In this document: positions 21,268-32,591 of the stretch, one piece after another | Layout: the number at the start of each line of letters is the position of its first letter | Position numbering within the stretch: the first letter of the stretch is position 1 | From: Salvator merianae | Taxonomy: Eukaryota; Chordata; Lepidosauria; Squamata; Teiidae | Length of the DNA stretch: 64,000 nucleotides | Direction of reading: 5' to 3' | Assembly: GCA_003586115.2 (NCBI GenBank) | Contig: QVOM02000090.1 | Coordinates: 11,028,632 to 11,092,631 of the forward strand | Position numbers and translations under genes: made by a program | Notes under the pieces: model-generated | Told to the model about the DNA's origin: nothing | Databases searched by the model: none | Seen by the model: only the letters and a program-made list of their open reading frames with translations

Positions 21268-21470
21268 AATCTGGGAGTGACTGTAGTTGTAGGCTAGAGT
21301 AAGCTGCCTGAAAAGGAGAGGGTTGCTGGTTCAATCCCCAGCCTCTCCCTGGAAGTAGGCAATGGCAAACCACTTCTGTATCTCTGCCAAGAAAACTGCA
21401 CAGAGGAGCCCGTGCAGTCGGCCAGGAGTTGGCCATGACTTGATGGAACCCAGCAACACTAACAACCACC
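21268..21470 (+). mobile_element. tRNA-derived SINE, near full length
   Basis: The order is a tRNA-like head, box B GGTTCAATCCC at about 21328, GGCAATGGCAAACCACTTCT, AAGAAAACTGCA, then GTTGGCCATGACTTGATGGA and an ACA/AAC-rich end. The tail resembles the Bov-B-like 3' end of Sauria SINEs. This is the most complete plus-strand copy with 43462-43660. Confidence 0.75.
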
Positions 21471-21924
21471 CATTGCCTGGGTTGCCTTTTTGTAGCCCCT
21501 GGCTAGCAATTTCCCTCTGCTATCCGTGAGGTTGCCCACCTGGATCTTGGGGCGTTGGAGGAGGTGGTGATGAGGAAAAAGAACTTTAGCCCAAAAAAAG
21601 CCTTTCCCCAAGGCTGCATCCCCATTGCTGCCTCTTAATCTAGATATTAGGAACCGGGCTGGAGACTTTTGTGGTCGCCAGAGGCTCCGAGGGAAATTGG
21701 AATTGTTTGTTTGACTGGCAGTGGCCGGTGGCCAGTTGCATCTGTTCCCTTTCCACTCGCGCAGCCAAAGACCAGCAGAACTCCAGCCTGATCGCTATTT
21801 TCCAGTGTTTTTTTGCCTGGCAAAATAGCCTTCCATTGCACTCCCCGTCTTTTCTCCTCTGGACAGCTGTTTTCCATTTATGTTCAGGAAACATAGATCT
21901 TTTTTTTCTTTTCGCTTCCAATAT

Positions 21925-21949
21925 TCTCTCTCTCTCTCTCTCTCTCTCT
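21925..21949. repeat. (CT)n microsatellite
   Basis: Uninterrupted CT run. Confidence 0.95.
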
Positions 21950-22339
21950 TTTCCCTCCTCCTCTTCTTTCTCGCTTGGTTCCTCCTGGGCTTTGCTTTAG
22001 GAGAGAAAACCGTCTTTCAGGATGCAGGGAGGGGGGGGCGGAAAGGGGGCGACGGAGCCCGGCTGTGCCACGGGGAAGTAGCTGTGGAATCGAGCTTTAG
22101 TTTTCTTCGCTTGGTTTCAGGCAAGAGGGTGCCAAGCGCTCGATGGGTTTTGCAGAGGCCCAGGTGAGCCAGGGGTCACCGCTCGGGCAGAGAACTCACG
22201 CGCCGGGAGCTTGCAGGGCGCCCAGTTTCCCCCCACCCTTGCCTTTCACAGCATTCTTTGGACCCAACCCCACCAGCGGCGGACAGGGAGGGGGCTGCAG
22301 GCAGAAGGCTTGCCTGTGCGAGGGAGCTTCAAAAAGCCT

Positions 22340-22835
22340 TTCCTTCCTCCCCCCCCTTTCCTTCTTTCCTTCCATCTACAGTATCCTTCCTTCATCTCTA
22401 GTATCTTTTCCTTCCCCCCTCTCTCTCCTCATTCCTCCCTCCCTCCCTTTCTATCTAGTATCCATCCTTCCTTCCTTCCATCCATCCTTTCTTCATCTCT
22501 AGTATCTTTTCTTTTCCTTCGCTCCCTCTCTAGTATCCTTCCTTCATCTCTAGTATCTTTTCCTTCCCCTCTCTCTCCTCTTTCTCTCCCTCCCTCCCTC
22601 CCTTCCTTCCATCCTTTCTATCTAGTATCCATCCTTCCTTCCATCCTTTCTTCATCTCTAGTATCTTTTCTTTTCCTTCGCTCCCTCTCTAGTATCCTTC
22701 CTTCCTTCATCTCTAGTGTCTTTTCCTTCCTTCCTTCCTTCCTTCCTTCCTTCCTTCCTTCCTTCCTTCCTTCCCTCCCTCCCTCCCTCCCTCCCTCCCT
22801 AGTATCCTTCCTTCCTCTCTAGTTTCCATTCCTCC
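22340..22835. repeat. all-pyrimidine satellite with ~155-bp higher-order unit
   Basis: About 500 bp almost wholly C and T on this strand. AGTATCCTTCCTTCATCTCT recurs at about 22380 and 22532, and a variant at 22691 (spacing 152 and 159 bp). Each unit carries the same internal order of TCTAGTATC words, ending in a pure (CCTT)n then (CCCT)n block at 22726-22800. Frames across it are low-complexity and not genes. Confidence 0.9.
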
Positions 22836-24739
22836 CTTCCTTTTGTACAAGTTGGGGAATTACAAGAGAAGAAAGAAGCACCTGCTTTCAGGAGGGGGAG
22901 GGACCTGCATCTCTGCCCACCCCCCATGCTGGCCACCTCTGCTTTTGAACTTGTGCTGGGTTTTGCTCTAATTTTCCTGCCTGGCCTGATTTTGAGACTC
23001 ATCGCCTGTCTGCTGCCCTTGAAGGAAGCGGGGTATTACTGCTGCTCCCCTCGGTCCCCTGAAGAGGAAAAGCACTGAGCAAAGCCACAAAGGATTCAGT
23101 GTGACCTGGGGGAACTGATGATGTGGTGTGGAGGGAACAGGATGTCCTATCTTGGAGCATGATGCCAGGTAAAGCTTCTGGCAAATTCCACTCCCTCGCC
23201 TTGGGGGAGAACACTCAGCAAGGGTAGAAATGTGGCAAATTACTTAATTCTGCTCCACATTTTAAGTGAAGATGAAGAATCTTTCCTAATACCCCCTCCT
23301 AACCCATAGGGAAATAAATGTGCCCACTGTACGCTTGTACGTCTGATTCCCCTTTTTGTTCTTGGAAGAAGCCACTGACTTGGTCTGAAGCCGGTGGATC
23401 TAAGAGGGCTTAGAACAGAGGAACCAGCAGGACAAGAGGACAGGGTGGAACAGAGATGCGCACAAACTAAAATCTCATGTTCGGTTTGACAGTGAACCAT
23501 TTAATCGAACAAACAATGGTTCGTGTTCGTTTTCAGACTGGTTCAAAAAGAAGAAATACCATTTTTTCCATGGGGGGGGGGGGACCTTTTTTTCAAGATC
23601 TGCAAGCTTTTCGACAGTTTGCATTCACAAGGGGTGGACTGATTTGGTTCGACTGAATCTTTGGATGTTCAGACGACAGCTATTTGGTTCAATGCAAGCA
23701 TCTGCAAACTAGCTGGTTCGCTGCAAACCACCAGCCAAGCAAACCAGTTTGGCCCATCTGTAATATGGAGCCCTCCCTTAGAAAATGGCAGGCTTTTCCC
23801 AGAATACTTTGCTCTCCTTCCTTCTCCCTTCCCCAAACAATCAACATTCCGTGCCCACCGAGGCAGGCTCAGTTCTCCTCGATCTGCTGATTTTCCTAAT
23901 GTTGTGCTTCTGCAAGAATTTCTGCTGCCTGTCCTCATTATGCAGAAAGTCCAACAGGTGTACGTCTCCCTTTCACAACTCCCATTCCCCCCCCCCCAAA
24001 AAAAAGCAACGTCAGCACATTCTGGAGGACCTGTGGCGATTCTTTCCCGGTTGCAAAATGTTGTGCTCCGAGGCGCCCGGGTGTGAGGAATGACAAGCCA
24101 GCGGAAAGTGGATTCTGTGCAATGTCTCTATTTATTGGGCAACAGCTAGGCTGGGTGGAGGGTGGGAGAACCTGCCTCTTTCAAAGCTCTTTGAAGGACC
24201 TTGAGCCATACAAAGGCGCCGGGGTCACACTGCATGCTCAAATGCTGCAATCCATCCTGCCTTTCAGGTGCGCCAACAATTTGCTTCACTCCACATCTGA
24301 GCACCTGGTGGACTCAGCCTGGGGTGAATTTTTGTGTGAATCTCTTTTCTTTCTTTCTTTTTGCCATCACCTTGTAAAGCTCTTTTTTTCCCCCCACCTT
24401 TTTTCCCACCTCCACCCTTACCTCCACGCCACCAATAGTTCACACTCCCAGGCAAGCGTGTTTTATTTTTTAAGAAATACAATGAGGTTATTGAGCGTGG
24501 TGGCTACCGAGAGAGAGAGAGATGGGGCAGACAGACAGGAACTTTTATGATCCCTGTTTACTCAAAACATTTCTCACCACTCCTCCTTAAAAAAAAAAAA
24601 AAGCTAAGATATTCCAGGGAGGCTCACAAAACATAGCAAAATCACCACAACAGTATGAAATAACCAGTAAAAGCAGATTAAAAATCTCAGGCTGCATTTT
24701 CATGCAGCAAAAAAAAAAAAAATGCATTTCTGATGCAAC
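22836..24739. other. non-coding interval with GGTTCG-rich repeat
   Basis: Contains a dispersed repeat at about 23475-23765 with many GAACCA/GGTTCG words and an ending like GCCCATCT, plus G- and C-homopolymers near 23572 and 23988. No gene is recognised. Confidence 0.45.
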
Positions 24740-24872
24740 TTAAGTTGCATCCAGACGTCTACTATATTTGGGTATTCCAGAATAAAGCATGGGTATTCTG
24801 GACTATCCATAGTTTATTCTGGAATACCCAAATATAGCAGAATAAGCAAACGATGTCTGGGTGCAGCCTTAG
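24740..24872. mobile_element. palindromic element A4
   Basis: Left arm TTGCATCCAGACGTC and right arm GATGTCTGGGTGCAGCCTTA; interior TATATTTGGGTATTCCAGAA pairs with TTCTGGAATACCCAAATATA essentially perfectly. The best-preserved copy together with A1. Confidence 0.75.
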
Positions 24873-24984
24873 ATGGTTTGCTGGGGGGATTGTTCAGTCT
24901 ACCACTATTTCACTGTCTTGCTATTTGATTGTCATCTTTCAAAATATCCTTTAAAGAATTATCGGATGGTTTCATTCACTCATT

Positions 24985-25085
24985 TATTTCTAGATATTTA
25001 TATCCCCAACCTTCATCCAAACACCTCAGGGCAGGTCACAACACTCAATAAAAGTATCCAATAAGAGAACATAAATAAGTCAATG
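24985..25085 (-). repeat. LINE 3' tail fragment
   Basis: TTTATTTCTAGATATTTATATCC ... CAGGGCAGGTCACAACA (split words) is the minus-strand tail seen at other CR1/L2-like copies. Confidence 0.45.
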
Positions 25086-26117
25086 AAACAACGTAAGACA
25101 TTTTAAAGTTGCCTTCCAAACTCCAGAAAACTTTAAGCAATCATTTAATCGGCCCAGAATCTTCAAGGAGATATTTGCCTATCAGTTCTATGCTGTCAGT
25201 GTTCCGTGACAAATTTTTGATCCAGAGTTTGTTATTTTTGCTATTTTTGTTTTATATTTCTCTGACCTTGTTTCATTTTTCATTCTGGTTTTTTTTTTTT
25301 TGTTTAATGGTGGTCTTAAATATTAATATAATAAATATTTCATTCATGCAAATAAAATAAAATATAAAATGAAGCACCATTTTTTAAAAAAAGTCTCCCC
25401 CTCCCCAGATTTCGCCCATCCCTGATTTTTCTTTAAGCACTTTATTGAGTTTTGTATGAAGAACTTGCATATTGCAAGCTGTGTCTCTTACACATTGTAA
25501 ATCCATGTTCCATAAGCTCTCCCTGACTTTTGTACTTTAATGCCAGTGACTGCAGGGATCTCCTTGTGCCACCTATCAAATATCCCAGCCTTTCGTATTT
25601 ATTTATTTGCTTAAATGCCACTTGGCCTTCTACAGCTCAGGCCATTTGCACAGCCGGAGCAAAGCAGCGAAGCTGAGCTGAGTCTCTCTTGCTCTTTCGC
25701 AACCATTTCCTGGAAGTCTCTGGAGGCCGGGAGAGCTGCCCGGGGTCTGTGGTGCCTCCGCCTTGAAAGCTGGAGCTGTGTAGCGCTGGCGGGATGTGTA
25801 TTTCAGGAATGCGAATGTCTGGCACGGAGAAAGCTGCACCTTGGCCAAGATGATGTGTCGGGGCATGGCTGACGCTAATTAAAAAGAGAAAAAGAAACGT
25901 GTGAGACACAGGGGAATCGTCACGGGAGAAAAAGGAACTATAAACATTTAAGAAGTCAATTAGTTATTCCTTGTTGGAGAAGAGGGTGTGCCAGGGCCCT
26001 GGGGAACCTGCAGTCCCTCAAAAGTTGGCTTGGCCAGCAAACCTGATATCTCCTGTCAAGAGCCAAGAAGGGTTGGAAGGTTGGTGGGAGACGGAGTCCA
26101 ACCACGCTTGACAGGCA
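25086..26117. other. non-coding interval
   Basis: AT-rich to 25615, then a GC-balanced unique-looking stretch (25615-25880) with no repeat that I recognise and an 85-codon open frame lacking any known domain. The latter could be conserved non-coding DNA, but the sequence alone does not show it. Confidence 0.4.
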
Positions 26118-26614
26118 CAGTCATACCTTGGTACTCGTCGTGAATTGGTTCCGGGAGGCACAACGAGTACCAAAAATGTTGAGTACCAAATAGATTTTTC
26201 CCATAAGCAATAATGTAAATAAATTTAATGCATTCCCAAACCAAAGACGATGCACACTATTAAGGCAATATGTAAAAAGATAGGGTTGTATATCATTACT
26301 TTACATGAGAAATAAACCTAAAAATTAATAATTACCTGTACAGTACTTAGATTAAATACACAAAATGACCACAGAAGCCACGATAAGACCACAAGGGGAC
26401 GTGCACAGGGCAAGAGCTACCGCGTGACTAAGACGTGGCCCTTTGTTTCGGCTGGAAAGGGTAGCGAGTCACGAGGCAACCTGCACCGACACGTTCTAGC
26501 TTGCGCATTGAGGACTAAGCAAATGACAAGTACCAAGATAAAATTTTCATGTCAAAATGCGTTGAGTACCAAATTTCGATGGTTTCAAGGCAGTTGAGTA
26601 CCAAGGTAACACTG
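26118..26614. mobile_element. non-autonomous DNA transposon with 19-bp inverted ends
   Basis: The left end CAGTCATACCTTGGTACTC and the reverse complement of the right end CAGTGTTACCTTGGTACTC match at 17 of 19 bases. GAGTACCAA words recur inside both ends. About 500 bp long, no transposase. The CAGT start is compatible with a Tc1/mariner-Tigger-type element, but no clean TA target duplication is visible (CA left, TT right), so the superfamily is open. Confidence 0.65.
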
Positions 26615-26620
26615 TTTTAT

Positions 26621-26900
26621 TTCAGAAAACTGCAGTGCTACAGAAGTTGTTTTGGTGCCACGTAAATTGTTTCAGAAAATTGCAGTGCTATAGAAGTTCA
26701 GTGCCACGTAAATTCTTTCAGAAAATTGCAATGCTACAAAAGTCATTTCAGTACCACGTAAATTGTTTCCAAAAATTGCAGTGCTATAGAAGTTATTTCA
26801 GAGCCATATAAATTATTTCAGAAAATTGCAGTGCCACAAAACTTTATTTCAGTGCCACGTGAATTATTTCTGAAAATTGCAGTGCTATGTAAGTTAATTC
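26621..26900. repeat. 50-bp minisatellite, about 5.6 units
   Basis: Units begin TTCAGAAAATTGCAGTGCTA at 26621, 26671, 26717, 26767, 26817 and 26868 (lengths 50, 46, 50, 50, 51, then partial). Each contains a GTGCCACGTAAATT block. Variants are scattered among units, so the array is old. It begins 6 bp after the transposon's right end. Confidence 0.93.
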
Positions 26901-28138
26901 ATCCATACATCTTGACTGGAGAACTGCACTGCAAGATTGAGATGTGTGTGATTTTGGAAAGATCCCTGCATTTCATTTCATTTCATTTCTCACGCTCCAG
27001 AGTGTGCAAATCTGTGAAGTGTACGTTTATAGTGTCAGGGACCGGAGGATTTACTCCATCTCCAAGCTTTAACAAAATCAATTTTTAAAAGGAGAGTTTT
27101 TACTGCCAGGGAGGAGCAGAGTGGTGGGGGGAAGGATTCTGATCCTTTTTTTAAAAAACAAACAAACCCTGTGTTTGTGCCCCTTCCCCCAGGAGAGAAG
27201 CAAGAATCCTCTCTTTGCTCATCTTTCACCAGTTGGCAAGGTAGATGTGCTCCGTGCTCAGGATGACTTAATCCCAGAGGGCCTTTTAATTTGTGCTCCC
27301 TGTCAATCAAGGGTGGTAAGGCGGTTGCGGATTCCAGCGTCTGTGTGCGTGAGAGCCGGGGAGAGAGAGCTTGGCATTGCCACACCCACCTACCCTGGTC
27401 CTGGAGGCACTGGCTTCTTTCTCCTGTAGGCCGCACACCTGTTCACACAACCCTTCCCAGACCTCCACCCTGGTGAAGTGCCCCATCGTTGCCCCCGGCA
27501 GGGCGGGGTGGGAAACCTGCGCCAAGGTGTCACTTACAGACGAAACTGAGTCTCCAAAAGCATCTGAGAGGAGGTGGGGGGGGCAGGGGGGGTTTGCTTT
27601 GAATCTCCTCTCCATCCTTTCCAGACAGTTTAACCCCTTGCCTGCTAAGTTTCCCTCTGCACAGCTGGGCTGCCCCGCTAGTAGCGATTTCACAATAGGC
27701 TGCTTTCTGGCTTTTCTCTTTGAAAAAGGAAGCATGAGCAGCCCAGCTGTGCCTCTGAGGAGCTGCAGAGTGAAGTGCCCGCCCCCCAAAAAAGAGAATA
27801 GTTCCCAAACCCAAAGGCAGCACTTGCCAAAGAGGCAAATTGGGGTATGGGGGCCAAGGTTGGCCAATATGGCTACCAGGACAGAAGGCAGGACAACTAA
27901 GGCTACAGCCAAATGGCAAAGGAAAAACTGGATATAAAGGGGAACCTGGCTTCTCTCCTCCCTGTGGTCTACCAGCCATGTGAGACGCTCCCCTGCCGTG
28001 TTTTGGACTTGTCCCTTCAAGCTCTTTGACCTAGTGTCGCACGCAAAGTCTGAGAGCTCAACGTATGACCATCCCTGCTCTTTTCGTTTCCATGCACGGG
28101 GTGAGCTCCCAGAAGTCCCTAGCAACACTAAGTCAAAG
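26901..28138. other. non-coding interval
   Basis: Moderately GC-rich. A 288-codon minus-strand frame (27307-28173) crosses it, but it shows no domain and its first codons come from a SINE, so I do not call it a gene. No other feature is recognised. Confidence 0.5.
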
Positions 28139-28390
28139 TAGGCAATAGCAAACCACTTCTGTGTCACTGCCAAGAAAACTGCATAGAGGGGCCTGTGGAC
28201 TCAGGGAGAGGCTGTAGTTCAGCGGTAGAGCAAAGTGCCTGGAAAGCAGAGGGTTGCCGGCTTAACTCCCAACCTCTCCCTGGAAGTAGGCAATGGCAAA
28301 CTACTTCTGTATCGCTGCCAAGAAAACTGCATCTCTGTGCTCATGGAGTCAGGGAGGGGCTGTGTCCCAGTGATAGAGCAAACTGCCTAC
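28139..28390 (+). mobile_element. three tandem Sauria-like SINE segments
   Basis: A 3' part (28139-28200), a near-complete monomer (about 28204-28345, degraded box B GGCTTAACTCCC) and a 5' head (28346-28390) follow head to tail, each sharing GGCAATGGCAAAC or GTAGTTCAGCGGTAGAGC-type words. This is either serial SINE insertion or a multimeric SINE. Confidence 0.65.
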
Positions 28391-28832
28391 ATTTGGACCT
28401 ATTTTGATGGAGACAAATGGAGTTTGTGTTTCAGAGAAAGGGAAGATTTTTTTCCTGAGTGCGATGCTGCCAGACTGAGGATTAGTGGCAAGTCTTGGCA
28501 GCTTTAGAGGGTATTTGGTGGACTAACATGGTGGGCAGTGCCAAGGACACCAATGCACCAGCACTCTAGTTAGAATATTTGACCCTATCTGAATGGGTGC
28601 CCTGCTGAGGCTATCTTTGAATGGACCTATGGGAAGATTTTCTAGTTTTATTGTATCATTATTTTGCCTTTATAAGTGGCGTGAAGTTTGTCATATGTTA
28701 TTTTTTTAATAATGCATACATATTTACATAAGATAAATTACATGTATTCACTGTTCTTTTCTTTTTGTTTCCCTGTTCTCCCTTTTTCTTTTTTCTTCTT
28801 TTTCATAGTAAAATACATGAGTAAGAATTAAA

Positions 28833-28950
28833 GTTGGGGTTGGGGGTTAGGGGTTAGAGAATAGGTGTTAGGGTTAGAGGTTGGGGTTAGTGGTTAGAGG
28901 TTAGGGATTAGAGATTAGAGATTAAGAGTTAGGGGTTAGGGATAGGATTA
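28833..28950. repeat. degenerate interstitial telomere-like array
   Basis: About 115 bp of GGTTAGGG-related words (GGGTTAG, GGTTAGAG, GGGGTTAGG) in one orientation with 6-8-bp periodicity. The G-rich strand is the plus strand. The vertebrate telomere repeat is TTAGGG, and exact TTAGGG words occur several times. Confidence 0.8.
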
Positions 28951-29934
28951 TGCTGAGTAGCATGGGTAGGGAAAAACACTGTCGTGGTTTGGTTGGTAGG
29001 TACAGGGTTTTCTGTTGTCTGTGGTATCCATTTACATGAAGGTTTGCGCAGAATTGCAGCCTTATAGCTCCCCACCTAGCATTAGCTCTCCCTCTTCTGA
29101 TCTGCTTTATTATATTTACCATCTGCAGGCAGTACCCACTGCATAGAATGCCTAGGTCCTGCCAGGCTCACCCATGCTAATAATCCTTGACCCTATGGGT
29201 CAGAAATACTTGCTGAAGGTCAAATAGCATAACATGGGAAGGTTGTTAAGAGAACAGAAAACCCGAGCTCATACAAAGCACTTACCCTTCCTGTCCAGAA
29301 AGCTTCTGGCCTTTTTGGAGTTTTGTGGATGTTGTTTATCAACAGATTGAGGAATTTTGGAACTGGAGTGATGGAAGAATGGGATGGGTGAACTGATGAG
29401 GGAGACATATCAGAAAAACAAAAGACAGTGTGGAGAGGTAAGACAGCGGTGTATAATTGTGCATGTGCACGCATGCACGTGCACACACGTGTTCAGTTTG
29501 GTCTCCACAGTTTTTCATTCCATCCTTTTTATTTTGTTTTGTTTGTAATTGGTCCCAGGTGTAACATTTATCGCAACATCTGGCTTCCCCCTGTCTCAGT
29601 GCACCAAGGGCAGGGAAGCCAACAATTTGAGTCTCAAATATTTCACACTCTGCCTGGTGCCAGAAATTTAAGACAAATGTGCCGTCCATCTGTCTCCCAG
29701 CTCAGCAACAATGGACTCTCTACTCTCCACTACACATCCTTAAGCGAGAAGGCAATCATTTAGTAAAGCAGCACCCCTCCATCTTCCTCTTTCTGGCCTC
29801 TATGGCTGAACAAGGGCATTCACCAAGGGCGGACAAGGGGCATGCAGGTGAAGTTCACACTGGCAGGTGGTCACCATGCTGTCCCCCCCTCCATGGAATG
29901 TGGAGGCAGGCTGACAACTGAACACTCCCTGTGT

Positions 29935-30290
29935 TTGTTTATTTGTATTTTTATACCACCCTATGCCTGAAGGTCTCAGGTTGAGTTACGAATTTAAAAG
30001 GAGCCACTAAAAACAATAGCCGTGCCTAAAAGTGTGGGAGAGGAAATGTTTCCTCAGCCAAAGGATCCTCAGGGGTGGGGTGACTAATTCATAGTCTGGG
30101 AGCTACCACAGAGAAGGCCCTACCCAGGCCCTACCCTGAAGGAGGTGGGACAACCAGAGGGTCTCACCTGCACTTCTTAAGGCACAGACAGGTCAATAAG
30201 GAAGAAAGTGTTTCTCTAGATATTTGAGGGCCAAGTTGTTTAGGGCTGTGTAGGCCAGAGTGAATACCTTGAATCGGGTTCGGTAGTGAT
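29935..30290 (-). repeat. CR1/L2-type LINE 3' end
   Basis: The plus strand starts GTTTATTTGTATTTTTATACC and goes on to TCAGCCAAAGG and GAGAAGGCCCTACCC, the reverse of the ORF2-end and tail pattern. It extends further into the LINE body than the copy at 1258-1560. Confidence 0.55.
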
Positions 30291-30799
30291 TGTTCCATTG
30301 TTCATAGCTCACTATTCCCTTCCATAAACTGAGGCTGGCAACAACTGTTAGCAGCAATGATCATGGGTCACCAAGGACTTTTAGCTGCCACTGAGGCAGT
30401 GGGAACTTTGGTCACCAATGCAGCACAGATGTTCTCAAAGAGCACACACATGCAGGCGCACTAAAAACACAATCGCCCGTGTGGGCCCTGGTATGATGGC
30501 GCATGCTTGCACACACCAGTGTGGCTTCTCTCAGAGGCAGAATTCCATGTGCGATTAGCTGAAAAAATAACAGTGCCCCATTCTGATTTTCAGAATCTCT
30601 CAGGCATAAATGGATGACTGGCTGAAAAAAGAATAAACACAACTGCATGTTTTCTAGCAGGTCTCAGTTGTGCTTTATGCCACTTTGATCTCAGAATTTC
30701 CCTAGTTTGCAAACGTTTGTTCCCCAGGTTTTCTCTGTATCCTTCCCCCAGTATCAACTTTTATACTTACCCTGTGGGTCCAATGTGATTCTCATTTGG
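30291..30799. other. non-coding interval
   Basis: No gene or repeat recognised with confidence. Confidence 0.4.
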
Positions 30800-30931
30800 A
30801 TATACAGTCATCCATTGACCAACTTATTGAGAAAAACGATGGAGGATGAGTTTGTTAAAAATTGGAAACCCTTCTTTTACTTTCTGCAAGAATTGGAGAA
30901 TGAGCTTGTTACTGCTGGACTTGAAGAGTAA
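30800..30931 (+). pseudogene. possible L1 ORF2 C-terminal scrap
   Basis: The frame ends DEFVKNWKPFFYFLQE ... GLEE-stop. A W-x-P-F block near the stop is characteristic of the last residues of L1 ORF2. The upstream frame is not recognisable. It may belong to the same L1 population as 17380-17895. Confidence 0.35.
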
Positions 30932-31394
30932 CGAGGAAGGAAAACAGGTCAGAAGAAGAAAGGAACTGAGAAACCAGGAGGGGCAAGAAACACAAAATTT
31001 AGAATAAACCTTTGAAGAAAGGGGGAAGTCAACATATAACAAACAAAGGTTATCTACATGAACACATTCATCTGGGAATAAGATACATGTTTTATGTATT
31101 CTAAAATGAAAATTATATTTAAAAAAAGGTCATCAGATTACAGTCACTATCTGTTCACATATAGGAAAAAGCTGTCTGACGTTTTAGAATTGTCTTTAAA
31201 GATAGCTCTGGTCTGCTTATTTCTAATTTCAGAAACATTTACGTGTCACTTGCTATTGGGGATCTCAGAGCAATTCCTGGCTGGGTGGGCGCTGAGCTGC
31301 TCTACCTGTGGGTAGTTTTCTGTATTTTCATATTTAGAGATATGTATGTGTTTAAGTAAACTGTTTACATCTTCCCATCCCATCTGGGTGTCTT

Positions 31395-31448
31395 CCAGAT
31401 GTCAGAGCCATGGAGGGGAGTTGTGGTCCAGAACATCTGGAGGATATC
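31395..31448. repeat. family F palindromic element fragment
   Basis: CTTCCAGATGTC ... GGAGTTGTGGTCCAGAACAT CTGGAGG is the inverted-terminus pattern of the lizard 'ACAACTCCC' repeat with the centre deleted. Confidence 0.5.
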
Positions 31449-31951
31449 AGGCTAGAGATGGAGATAAATGGATTTCCTGCTTCTCCCCACTGGACCAGGT
31501 TTGGATCCTGCCATATGTCTTTTGGCACCGTGTCTTGTAATAGCTCGTGTAATCAGTATAATCATTCTTCCTGTGACCAGTGCTGAGGGTGTGCATGGCG
31601 TTGGTTTTGTCGTCAAAACGGCGCCAGCCATACACGTTAGGAAGACATCCACAGACTGGGGTAGGGGGAGTGGAGAAAGGGACCCAAAAAAGAGTGCAGT
31701 GAAGATGGCAGCAGCGGCCCATCGCTTTAAGGGCGGGTGTTCGCAACCCGCGGGAAAGGAGTGATCGCTGTTTGCGGGGCCTCCGGGCCTCCGTACTGTC
31801 GCAGCTGCCCAGCACCCCATGCTCACATTTCTGTTTTGAGAATGGGACTCACCCAGTCAAGCGCGCTCCGAGGTTGTTGCTTGTGCAAAAGGAGTAAGCA
31901 TGGATTTGTGCTTAAAGAGTGCAGCGTGCAGACACGGCAATTTTACGTGCT

Positions 31952-32054
31952 GTCTTCCCTCCCTCCCTCCTTCCTTCCTTCCTCCTTTCTTTCCTTTCTT
32001 CCTTCTTCTCTCCCTCCTTCCCTCTTTCCTTCCTTCCTTGCATTTTCCTTCTCC
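31952..32054. repeat. (CCTT)n pyrimidine tract
   Basis: Roughly 100 bp of CCCT, CCTT and CTTT units. Confidence 0.95.
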
Positions 32055-32591
32055 CTTTTTGCACACTACGTTGAATACGCTGAGGAAGGCATGGCTGCAG
32101 TAACCAAACAGTATCTGAGCCTGCAGTTTTCTCAGCGCTGGAAACTCATCCGTGTGCAGAAAGGGCATAGGTCTATTCTGGGCCTGCAAGGGTGTACGGG
32201 AGAAAGGAGGATAGAATGAAACGAGCCTGAAGTGCTGATACTTACACACCACTCGTTAAGTCCAGAGAATCATCACAACTCTCTCCATAACATTATCTCT
32301 CAAGGGTGAGCAAATACCACATTATTCAGCCCGTCTGGCAGCTGGCTGTGCTTCGTGCTGTTTTTCCTACAAGACATGAAAGCAGCCTTCCCAGTTCCAG
32401 AGAAGACTTCTCTTGCAGAGATCCAGGCCTGCGATGCCAAAACGATTGCTGCTTTGGCAAAGCCCGCACATTCATTTTTGATTGGTCACAAATGCGTTCC
32501 AGATGTTGGCTGCCGGAGGCAGTGCTGGCAACTTGGCTCTTGGCCATAGTCACTTTGTTAAACTCTTGACCTGCAGTACGTTAAAAGCAGT

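Noticed and set aside
22211..22822. 203-codon Ser/Pro/Phe-rich open frame
   Set aside because: It is a translation of the all-pyrimidine repeat with no independent coding signal.
22340..26900. Regularly spaced repeats considered as a CRISPR-like array
   Set aside because: There are no unique spacers between constant repeats; these are eukaryotic microsatellite and minisatellite arrays.
27307..28173. 288-codon open frame on the minus strand, the longest outside known genes
   Set aside because: Its first codons derive from a reversed SINE, the rest shows no domain or splice support, and other frames over the same region are also open because of base composition.
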